From positions 6,503,082-6,567,081 of the forward strand of contig CM035356.1 in assembly GCA_020137815.1 (NCBI GenBank): a stretch of 64,000 nucleotides of DNA, written 5' to 3'. This stretch comes from Hormiphora californensis. Lineage: Eukaryota > Ctenophora > Tentaculata > Cydippida > Pleurobrachiidae. A program made the translations under genes and the position numbers. The notes under the pieces are model-generated. The model was not told where the DNA came from and ran no database searches. It saw only the letters and a list, made by a program, of their open reading frames with translations. The number at the start of each line of letters is the position of its first letter. Positions within the stretch are counted from its first letter, which is position 1. Of the stretch, positions 42,301-52,400 are shown one piece after another.

Positions 42301-45300
42301 GATAGAACGATTTTTCAGACAATTCTGAATCAGAATAACACAACAGGAAAAACTAAAAAGTTCATTTTCATTGCGATATCGCATCATTTCCTCTTGACCC
42401 ACCAAAGCATGTGTACGGAGATTTGAGATTACTGTGTGATCAGAAACGACCTTCCCGATGAGATAAAATTCTCAAATTTGAAATATTGGTTGTTCATGCT
42501 ATAACCAACATAACTGCCAAGTTTCAACATTTTAGCTTATCAGGAAGTTGGTTTTCCACGTCATAAATGTTTCGAGAGATCGTCAAAATGGCGATTTCTC
42601 AAATTACCTGTAAACTACGCTTTGAAGGGTTTGTTACAGATGATTCTGTGATTAGAATTGAGATTATCGGAGTGTGAAACAAAGTTAATGTTGTTCAAAA
42701 TCGTCTGAAAAATCATTCTATCGCTGCCCCGATGCTTTATCTCAAAAAGAACAGGCGCTAGAGGTGCTAGAAAAGTGTGTAAATTTCAAGTATTACATGC
42801 TTTGGTGGGTCAAGAGGAAATGATGCGATATCGCAATGAAAATGAACTTTTTAGTTTTTCCCGTTGTGTTATTCAGATTCAAAATTGTCTGAAAAATCGT
42901 TCTATCACTGGCCTGAAGCTGTATCTCAAACGGGGCCGGCGCTAGAGCTCACAGAAAACTGTCCAGATTTTTAGTTGTCACCCGTTAGTACAAAACGTCA
43001 CGTACCACCCATCCCCCCGGTCCCCTGTATAACGTTCAATATTCTAATATCCATATTCCAGGTCCTCCAAAATGGCATTCAGCCAGCGAAGTAACCAGGA
43101 AGGCAGCCAGAGATGCAGCAGAATTTGCACGTTCTGAGGTAATTATTGTCAGAGCATTGGGAGCTGACATATATGCTAATTCAGAGAGTTTTGCTCGAAA
43201 TCCAGTACTTTTTGTCATTTTGGATGTATATTTAGAGCCTGCTCGATTTATTAAATTGTTCATTCATCCTCTCAGGCCACCCTCCTAAAGAAAGCTAGAG
43301 ATAGAGAGGGGCATGCCACCTGGTTTTGTGCTCCCATCTCCTTATCTCTATCTCTTCCTAACTGCATCCATACATGTCACCAGCATGCTCTAAATTTTCT
43401 CAACTCTATCTTCCCAACTCTATCTGGCAGGTGAGTAGAACTTCGCTCCTAATAAAAGGCTGCAATAAAAGGCTGCAATAAAAGGCTGCAGAAAAAGGCT
43501 GCAATAAAAGGCTGCAATAAAAGGCTGCAATAAAAGGCTGCAAGGGATCACGTATCTAACCAGACTAAAGCGGGGGATAGACCGAATCGTCCTCCCCTAA
43601 TAGTGTTTCGTATCACGTATCGACTGTAGAGAGACCGAATCACGCTCCCCTAATTATAGTGATTCGTGTCACGTATCCAACTAGACCATAGGCGATAGAG
43701 AGACGGTATGGTATCACGGTATGGTATCACGTACCATGGTATCCTCTAATGAAAAGTGGTTACCAATTGACAATGAGACCTCATCGGTCCTGATACGTGA
43801 TTCTCTACCGCTATGTATTCTCTATTAGTCTTTCCGTATCGATCCACGATTCAGTAGAGGTAGTCAGTAACTACTGAGAGTCTTGGTCTAATGAGGTAGG
43901 GTAGATTTATTGATTGAGCGTGTAGCACAATGACAGGTGAACCACCCAACCACTCGGTTCACCTATCATAGTATTATGTGTGATTCCGCTCTACTGAATT
44001 GTGTACATAAAGACTATTGGCGAATAACGGTAAAAAAAATCAGTAATCACGTATTGGCACCGATTAGGTCAAATTATAGGTAACCGCCTTTCATTTAATT
44101 AATTAGAGGATATCATGAAACGTGATATAATACTTGATTAGTCGTCCATGATTCGCATCTCTCACTCTCACCTCTCTAACTCTCTATCTCCGTCTATCTA
44201 CCACCTATGGTTTAGTTGGATACATGGCACGAATCACTATAATTAGGGGCGGGTGATTCGGTCTCTCTACTGCTTATGGTAGAGACCGATACGTGAAACG
44301 AAACACTATTAGGGGAGGACGATTCGGTCTATCTCCTGCTTTAGTCCAGTTGGATACGTGATCCATTGCAGCCTTTTATTGCAGCCTTTTAATGCAGCCT
44401 TTTAATGCAGCCTTTTATTGCAGCCTTTTAATGCAGCCTTTTATTGCAGCCTTTTATTAGGAGCGAAGTTCTACTCACCTGCCCTCTATCTATATCTCAT
44501 CCAACAATCTTCTCTTATTGTCATTCAGCTACAATTATATCAGTCCTTCTAGATTCTCTAAGATTCTCTATCAGTTCCATTTTCTATCCGATTCCGGCCC
44601 TCAGCCCGGCCCAGGTGGCAACTTAATCTACCTTTGGGGGTCGGCCGTGGTGCATAGTATGATCTGTCATATGGTAGAAAATACTACCCCTCACCCTTTC
44701 CTTAACCCTGCTGAGTATAGACATGACAGCTTCAGGATGAGAGAAGGGCAGCTAATTTAAGTTTACCAATGCCAGAGCATGCAAAATCTGAAAGGGTACA
44801 ACCCTTTTTAAATCCCAAATATGTTTCAGGGTAGTTCCATAACTCGGCTGGCGCTCCAATTCAGCACATCAGAACCTCGTGTACCTTGTACGCTAGTAGG
44901 ATGTGAGACTAAGGAGCAGCTCTTGGAAAACATAAAGGGTAGGGACATAAATTATCCTAAAACTTCCTCTCTCTCTCCTCTTTTCCGGTAACTCAATCTC
45001 CCCCGACCCCCTAACTTATTGGTATTCATTTCTATAATATTAGTCATTGAACCCTTTTCAGTGATCAACGAGGGCCTAACACAGGAAGAGACCATTCTTA
45101 TCAGCACTGTCAGGGAAAAGTATTTCGCTGATTCACACCACTCCTGGGAAGGTATTTAAAGAAAATTATCTGGATACTCCTTGTTGTTATGTTCTAACAG
45201 GGGCGCGTGAAACATAGTCTAGCTAGGCAAACTCCTTGAACTCCTGGGAAGGTAGTTAAAGAAAATTATCTGGATACTAAAACTTAAAATATTGAAAACT

Positions 45301-45532
45301 CAGATGTATTTTAAAGAAAATCCCTGCTGTTCTCTCTCACTTTAATGAGTTACACTAGCCGCACCCCACCTCACACAGTTATTTTTACAAAACTAATTCG
45401 CCGTGTGATTAATTACATTCTTCTTCAAATTAATCTGCAGGCGTGGGAGAGGATAAGTTTTGGACGAAAGTGAAAAATGAAATGGAGAAGGCAACGTCAG
45501 TGTACTGGAAAATGCAAAATGCGACTGCGTAG
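36338..45532 (+). CDS. Aldo-keto reductase, L-galactose-dehydrogenase-like
   Basis: Exons 36338-36494, 36581-36719, 40179-40372, 40828-41013, 43062-43138, 44830-44938, 45062-45151, 45441-45532; phases agree, 347 residues. The fold and catalytic tetrad of the AKR superfamily are visible: D58 and Y63 in NYIDTSPWY, K87 in ISSKCG, H129 in FCHDIE. The N-terminus (TKLQISKLGIGGAAF), KIKYIGISGYPLEKL and INASPFAMGLLTD fit the L-galactose dehydrogenase branch found in plants and many invertebrates. Likely reaction: NAD(P)-dependent oxidation or reduction of a sugar or other carbonyl; the substrate is not predictable here. Probably cytosolic. An alternative start is M at 36365. The coding part is compact, but introns 2, 4 and 5 (3.5, 2.0 and 1.7 kb) are expanded by inverted repeats. 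Confidence 0.88.
36931..38493. mobile_element. 1.56-kb near-perfect palindrome in reductase intron 2
   Basis: Ends AGGGTGTCCCATATATTCTG and its complement. Arms of about 780 bp match base for base over long stretches and meet near 37715. AGGGTGTCCCA-type termini are common in cut-and-paste DNA elements. Each arm contains the same 73-codon open frame, but in mirror orientation and without recognisable domains. Confidence 0.85.
38640..39300 (+). repeat. Diverged tandem repeat, period about 150 bp
   Basis: GTTATGACTGTCTTAA followed by TTTAAGACGATTTTNAAAAA recurs around 38770, 39067 and 39211 with intervening related sequence. The word TTAAATTTAAGACG is itself partly palindromic. At 39300-39590 a different stretch is built from GCGATAACTAATCGCG-type words. 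Confidence 0.6.
39651..40099. mobile_element. 449-bp inverted-repeat element in reductase intron 2
   Basis: Left arm from CTAGATCCAAAAACCAAACA to about 39772; right arm about 39978-40099 is its complement. The 200-bp spacer is AT-rich. The arms include GGGGCCTGGGGTGCTG and its complement. Confidence 0.85.
41757..41797. mobile_element. MITE family 2 copy C (truncated)
   Basis: CAGGAACCGACTGAATCATG and ACTGGTCCCTGATTGGCT match the left 41 bases of copy B, then similarity stops. It lies in reductase intron 4. Confidence 0.75.
42170..43018. mobile_element. 0.85-kb inverted-repeat element in reductase intron 4
   Basis: CACGTAACATTTTGTAAC and ACGGGTGACAACTAAAAATC at the left pair with complements at the right end. 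Further in, GAGCTCTAGCGCCGGCCCCG pairs with its complement near 42937, and CATTGCGATATCGCATCATT pairs near 42835. Arms have diverged slightly. A separate small palindrome (GTTAAGGCCAGAGG / CCTCTGGCCTTAAC) sits just left at 42050-42131. Confidence 0.8.
43427..44482. mobile_element. 1.06-kb foldback element with GCAATAAAAGGCT arms in reductase intron 5
   Basis: Starts GCAGGTGAGTAGAACTTCGC and ends with its complement. Just inside each end lies a tandem array of AATAAAAGGCTGC (7-8 copies). The interior has inverted copies of CACGTATC/GATACGTG-rich sequence. Satellite-bearing arms resemble the 31235-35521 element in plan but not in sequence. Confidence 0.85.
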
Positions 45533-45954
45533 TTCCAGATCTTAGTACAGAGTGTATAGTTTGTTAGATGAATATATATATATATTAGGAAGAAAGACAG
45601 ATCTTATTATAACACTGTTTTATGTTTTTGTGGCAGGACGTCCTGCTTCTTCAGTCCTGTCACTGTTTTCTTTATGTACATTATTATCAAAATTTTAGCA
45701 AAAACTGTTGGTGTAAGTTTTGTGCTGATATACATATTACACAGAATTGAATTGCAAATGGTCGGAAAGGACGATTGTTTCAAATGCTGATTTGTACTGC
45801 AAGTGTAAACTATTATTTCGAAAATTTCGCTTAAAACAAGGTTTATGATTTTATGACTGAGAACTAAAAGATTCGGATGAATTCGGCGACCGGTTTGTAG
45901 TCAAATTAATCTACATAATCTATATTTTTAGGTCGTTAAGTCTCAGAACTGGCG

Positions 45955-46455
45955 ATGGCATCTGAAAATGCCCAATTCCGTATACAGGTAGTGTTGTGAG
46001 TATAACACTATCGCTTGTAGTGGAGAAACGGTAACGCATTACCGTAATGAGACGCACGGGTAATAAACACAGTCATGTTCAGCCTGATCTAGCTGAAAAA
46101 GTGTGCTTTATAACCCGCACGCTACGTAAAGTGTGCGTCTCATTACGGTAATGCGTTACCGCTTCTCCACTACAAGCGATAGTGTTATAGCCACTTAAGT
46201 AAATCACTAGCTATAATAGATTCTTTACAGATTGCTGAAATAGAAACTGAACTGGAAGTTATGGATGAAGAACTGATGAAGTTTGATAGAGAGTCCCAAT
46301 CGTCCAGGCGTATCGCACCACATCCCCAAGATTTCGCGTTAGCGAAGCAACTTTCCGGTTCCGGTGCCTCTACAGCTGCTGCAAAGCTCCGAGAGAGACG
46401 AATTGCTAAAGCCAAAAAGTTGCAAGAACTTAGGAAGAGATTGGAAGAGCTTTAA
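45955..46455 (+). CDS. Small charged helical protein, 85 residues, unknown
   Basis: Two exons, 45955-45987 and 46231-46455, joined in phase 0. The start ATG follows GGCG and gives MASENAQFRIQ. Exon 2 begins IAEIETELEVMDEELMKFDR, an acidic amphipathic helix; the middle is Ser/Ala/Gly-rich, and the end (KLRERRIAKAKKLQELRKRL) is a strongly basic helix. It looks like a small coiled-coil protein. I do not recognise the family. It lies about 420 bases after the reductase stop on the same strand with its own probable 5' UTR. The intron is almost filled by a hairpin. Confidence 0.65.
46001..46189. mobile_element. Hairpin element filling a 243-bp intron
   Basis: Arms of about 57 bp: TATAACACTATCGCTTGTAG at 46001 and its complement ending 46189, continuing through GGTAACGCATTACCGTAATG. 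The intron is 45988-46230, so the hairpin begins 13 bases after the donor and ends 41 bases before the exon. Confidence 0.9.
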
Positions 46456-47889
46456 AAATGAGAATTTGATAACATTGGCGATATTTTAGATTAATTTTTG
46501 TTTTCACCGCTTACTAAGTTTTATACATTCGTAAATAATGATTTATGCCTAGATTGTATATTGACATTGTACTTTACTGGGATTTTACTTCGATAATCGA
46601 TTTATTTTCTTTCAAATTCTTGTCTAATTTCTCTCATCATTTATCTGTCCTAGTGTGTCTCTACACCCCCCCTCCACCCTGTCTCACAAAACAAACCAAA
46701 TCAACACTCCCCCTCCTATATCCACTATATCAACATTCAGAATGATGCTACATACTTCCCACCCCACCCTCCCTCTATTTTATCTTCTATACCAACATCA
46801 GAATGATGCTACATACTTCCCACCCCACCCTCCCTCTATTTTATCTTCTATACCAACATCAGAATGGTGCTACATGGGGGGGTTCCAACCTATTTGTTGT
46901 ATGTTTGTACGGAAAAAAACAAGCTTTTCCTCAAACAAAAAAATACAAAAAAGTACAAAAAAATACAAAAAAATACAAAAAAATAAAACGGGTTATAAAT
47001 TATTAAACAAAGCTTTTCTGATCGTTGAAACTTTAGTTTATGATCATAATTGTGTCATAAATTCCTATTAAACTGTGGTTTCATACAAAATTAGCAACTT
47101 TTTCTTATAATTGGAAGATAAAAACATCTTTTAATCATGTTTTAATTGTTCTTTATCAAAACACAAGGAAATATTCTATTCAAAATTTTCGAAATCTGTA
47201 TCAATGATGTTTACTTTTTCGAATTTCGAATGAAAGATAATAAATACACGACAAACGTTCATAGGTGGTACATTAGCACAAAAGGAACCCGTCCATGAAC
47301 TACGCACCCACCTCCATAATTTGTTGTACTTTTTTTTGTACTGTTTGTACGAAAAATCGGAATTTCTAAAGGTCCCCCCAAACTACTATGTCCCTTGCTG
47401 TGCGCGACCGGATTTTAGACGGCCATAGCTCCACCCCCTGATAAGATAGAGACTTGAAATTTGTTTTGTAGGGAGATCATATCGAGTTCTTTGTACAAAA
47501 CAAATTTCAAGTCTCTATCTCATCAGGGAGTGGAGTTATGACCGTGGGAATTTTACAAACCCGAGTGAGGGACATAGTAGTTGGGGTGTTAGAGTTTGAA
47601 CACACTCCCCCCCCTCTCCTATACTCCATACCAACATTCAGAATGTGCTACATACTTCCCAATCCCACCCACTCCTCATTTTTACTCCTTACTCAACCAA
47701 TTCAATGTGCTACATACTTCCCACCCCACCCTCCCTCTATTTTATCTCCTATACCAACATTCAGAATGGTGCTACATACTTCCCACCCCACCCTCCCTCT
47801 ATTTTATCTCCTATACCAACATTCAGAATGGTGCTACATACTTCCCACCCCACCCTCCCTCTATTTTATCTTCTATACCAACATTCAGA
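46456..47889. other. Intergenic / 5' flank of the NDUFAF1-like gene
   Basis: Holds three partial copies of the 62-bp acceptor-like unit at 46738-46880, a poly-A-rich stretch with repeated AAAAAATACA (46930-46990), a 190-bp inverted repeat (47366-47555), and the main 62-bp array. No convincing upstream coding exon found, but a short first exon could be missed. Confidence 0.5.
47366..47555. repeat. 190-bp inverted repeat, family 3 copy 1
   Basis: CTCCACCCCCTGATAAGATA with GAGACTTGAAATTTGTTTTG pairs with its complement around a short centre near 47480. The whole segment recurs in the opposite orientation at 53612-53803, inside a MITE family 1 element. Confidence 0.8.
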
Positions 47890-47895
47890 ATGGTG
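47633..47895 (+). repeat. 62-bp minisatellite carrying repeated acceptor plus start codon
   Basis: Units with ATTCAGAATGGTGCTACATA, then a CCACCCCACCCTCCCTCTAT pyrimidine tract. CAGAATGGTGCTA occurs at exactly 62-bp spacing (near 47762, 47824, 47886), the last being the actual exon start (ATGGTGCTAAAG). More distant copies lie at 46738-46880. Confidence 0.9.
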
Positions 47896-48647
47896 CTAAA
47901 GAACTTCGATTGGAAGCATTTTGTAAAGTTGGAAAACTGGAAGGCAGCCCTGATGAGGGGAACGTTCAGTACCAAGTATGATATGCGTGTTGTGGAAGCA
48001 AAGTTCCGAGAAAAAGATGCCAGAACGTTGTGGAAGTTTCGGAATGAAGGTGAGAATTAAGCCCAGAGGGGGGGGGGGTCTAAAAAGTGAAGGTGAGAAT
48101 TAAGTCACACAAAGAACACACACGGACATCTATCCACACAGAGAGTCAAACCAACCAACTGGAACTTCTAGATCATCTAGACGTTCCAGATTGTTGGGGA
48201 ATGGGACTAGATCAGCCAGACTTTATATGACCACTAGATATAATACTAGATCCTACAAACACACACACATTTCTGACCCATATGTTCCATCTATTTCAGA
48301 TGATGTGGATAAGTTTTATACGTTGGATGATAACATGACAGGAGGAAGATCACTAGTGGAACTATCAACATCCCGTGGCGGCAGACTTCACATGAAGGTT
48401 GGTAATGAAATTACCCCTCCGTGACTTGTTAACCCATGAAGGTAGATGGATTTGTGAATACTTGTCCTATTCTTTTGTTTGTGAATTTGTTTGTTTGTGG
48501 ACTTGTTCTTATATTTCTATGTTTGTTTGCGAATTTGTTTGTTTGTTCTTAGATTTATTTGTGAAATTGTCCTTTGATTTGTTTGTTGTTCACTTACTAA
48601 TACATGTAATGACATCTTCGTTTCCCCTAACTTCCAACCATGTCTTA

Positions 48648-48679
<32 letters not shown>

Positions 48680-49441
48680 CCCCTCCCCTCTCTTCCCCCT
48701 CCCCTCTCTCTTCATCATTCTTGTTCTCCTATCCTGAAGAATTTCAGTCAAATTATGTATGTGGTCTTCATTTTAATTGGACATTCACACTTCACACTTT
48801 AACACATTCACACATTGCGTCACAAGCTGTTGGTGATGATGTGATGAGAATTGAGAGAGAAAAAGTGTTATATTAGAGATAGAAAGATAGAGATAGTAAA
48901 CTTCCAAAAGTAGAGGAAATGGTAAATGAAATTGGATTTAGTAAGCTGTAAGACACGTTGAGCTGAAAGATTGTTGTTGTGATGACGAATAAACAATAGA
49001 AGATGAAATAAGAAGTTTAGATCATTGCCAAACAAACCAGTCTGTGATGGTAAATTGATGATTTGGCGAGGAGAAATTTCGGTTTTTAGCTTGATCGAAA
49101 AAAGGAATGCCGAAAAGTGATTTCTGTTTACGATATAATAGCTTTCTGGTTCAGCAACGCTCGACCAGTCGATCCATTCTGCTGATTTTGCTTGTTAGAT
49201 CATCAGGAGCCGTTAGTGGTCCACAGAGAGACGATTAATGAGGGGATGATAGGCAGTTTAGGAATTGGCACTTTATTATGTAATGAGAGATGGTCCGACT
49301 ATCACAGATCTGTCAATCCTTCTAGCATATATTCCGTATATTTTCTCGGTCTGTCTCTGTGTTTCAGTCCCCTCTCTCTCTCCTTCGTTCTATCTATCTC
49401 TCACCCTCCCTGTATCTCTCTATCACTCCTCTCACTCTTTT

Positions 49442-49494
<53 letters not shown>

Positions 49495-52400
49495 ATATCT
49501 CTCTATCTTTCTGCTCTTTTGCAATTACAAATCCCACATGTTCCACAACTTCACACCACTACCCACGTTTCAATTCATTAAATCTGCCACCACACAGGGA
49601 CGGATTGACGGGACGGCATCGTATTTTAATACCGAGGCCCGGCCTTGGGATGGAGTGGGATACGCAGGAATCAGATCTTACCCCTTCTCAGTAAGTGTAA
49701 CACAACAGACAGAATACACCATTAATATTGATCCTAACCCTCACAGAGCGTGGTGTGAGTGAGGTGTGAGCCACACTTAACATTAATACAGGCCCGGGTG
49801 TTTGAGTTGTGCAGCAAGACTTATCTCTTTCTGCACAACTCAACGATCTCGTTTCACACGAGCGATCTTGGGATTTCCCAGCGAACATGGTATATCCAGC
49901 GACTAAACCGAAACGAATCATAATATGTAACCATAGTTCACATTTAATCTCTATTATTTAATCTCTATTCCCGACTACAATTCCTTCTCCCTCTCTCTCT
50001 CCCGCAAAGAGAGAAACTGTTTTCCAGTTTAACGCTCTCTCTCTCTCTCCAATCTCCCTTTTTTACGGCAGAAATACACTCTCCCCCTCAGTTTAACGCT
50101 CTCTCTTCTTTTTTTACAGAAGAAACGATATCTCTATATACAGCAGTATTTAAACGGGAAGGCCAAATTTAATTTATGTCCAAAGTATGATGTATGCACT
50201 TCTGACACGTCCAGCTCTAGATATTTCGGTCAATCTATTCGGTTTATCAAACTTGTTCAACTAAAACAATGAGTTCACGACTAGCGATGGTTGATGTCCT
50301 GGAATAACTTCCTCCATCTTGTCCATGTCCACTCGCAGATACTCCGGTATATGGTGCTGTAGAAGATGGGGTTTAGAAGGCTGTTGCTAGGCAGCACCGC
50401 TAAACTAAACACCTCGTATACAATACCCGGTGCGGCTGCGGGGTTAAACCAGCTGTAGTAGAGAACGGTTATGATGTAGGACAACCAAGCTACCGCCTGA
50501 CTTCCTATTAGTAGAACCAGCTTCAGGGCGAGTTTACTGACATGATCGCTGTTATCTAACCCACTTCTGGATGCAGAATTGAAGCTAGCTACCAGGATGG
50601 AAATATAGGAGATAAGGAGGATGGAAAGGAGCACACCAACAACCACACAGTATCCTATCTTGTAGTAGACGTAGCTGGACTGGTTTTTGAAGATGTTAGC
50701 AACACAAAGAGGGCTGTTTCCATAGTAACCAATGCTTAGGTAGTCAAAGATGGAGGGCTTCGATGTGATATTCCGAAGGTCCGCTAGAACGGTATCTATC
50801 CCAAGCAAACCCTCACCAGTTTCAGCTAAAAAGTGGCTGGTATTCTCTGTGACTGTGTTATTATAAGCAAGAGAGTGCATAAACCTCAAATGCTCCTCAT
50901 CATACCTAAAACAAGATTTTATGAGATTTGATCAGGAGTAAATAGGGAAGAAACTACTCACACAAAGGAAAAACTACCGTATACTGCTATACTAAACGGT
51001 AGTTTTCCTTTGTGTAACTAGCTCTCCGACGCCTTTTGCGATCGAACACTCTTCCGCCGTAACGGAATTCTACGAAGAAACTACTTACCTAGTAAGGAAT
51101 GGATTCTCCTGTCCAGAAAGAAAAACGATGTCCGTCCGAAATACTTCCTGGATCATGACCAAGGGTAGCACTGGGAGGAGGGCATGGGCAAGGTTTAGAA
51201 CTCCGATCCCCACTGATGTGACCCAAATGGACCTAATGGAGATGTCCTTTACCAAATCCAAACAGGTCAAGCACCGGATCAAGCTCATCGTGGTAATGAG
51301 GAGGAAGGATCCGTGAGAGGAGAAGGTGAAGAGGCAACCAAGAGTTGAACAGCTGATGCTAGATCTCCAATTTTCATCCTGCTGACAATACTCGCCGATT
51401 AAGCGGAGACCTGTAGCAACAAGCATCAAAATGACAAGATACAGGCCCATCAGGAAGTCGTAGAATGCCACCTGTATCCTTAGAATTCTGTCAATTTTTC
51501 CAGGTTTATTATCCGGTCTCGTTTTGAATGTTTGGTGTCCTATTTTGATATTTAGGGCGACGATAGCCAACCCTCCTACTAGGCCAAGGACACCTAAAAC
51601 TTTGGATCGAATGAGGAACTTATTGGAACTCAGTTTACCAGTTGGACACCCAGCGCACTCATCCAAGCCATTTGCACAGTCCCTTGCACCGTCACAGACC
51701 CTAGCCTCGTCAACCCACGTCACCAGAGTATCCTCGGGATCGCTGCAATAAAATCTATCGGGGCAGAATAATTCGTCGTGTCCATTTGGACAGTCAATAA
51801 TGCCATCGCAAACCTTGCCCATGTCCCACAGAACAGAATACACGTACCTGAAACTCTCAGTACCGAGAAAGCAGGAAAATGATAGCTGCATTGCGAGACC
51901 TCCAACGCTTATCTTAACTCTTTGGCATAATTCTGTAAGCCAAGCTTTGGTTGCGTTGTCACCTATTGACTGGAAAATGTTTGAGCGTAGCACCTGCTCA
52001 CAAGCTTGCGCCTCTCGGTGATCCCTCGAACCAGATACCTGCATGTTATTGTACACCCGGATAATGTTCTGTTGCTGCTGGGCCAAAGATTTCTTGAGAG
52101 TCTGTGACATTGTGTTGAGTTCCTTGCAATGGACATCAGAGTAACCCTCACAAGAGAGAAGGGAGACGGTTCTTTGCAGGCCCGCAGAACATATATCTGA
52201 TTTGGAAATGCATGCTGTGTAAGACTTATCGGGAAGACACCGAACTGTCACGGCCCCGCTACACATACACTCGTCTGTGCCTCCCTCACAGTTGGCTATA
52301 CCGTCACACACTTGATAAAACGGTATACAACCGCCCAATTTTCCTGGACAGTAAAACACTTCTTCGTCACACTTGCATTCATCAGTAAGGCAGGCACTCA

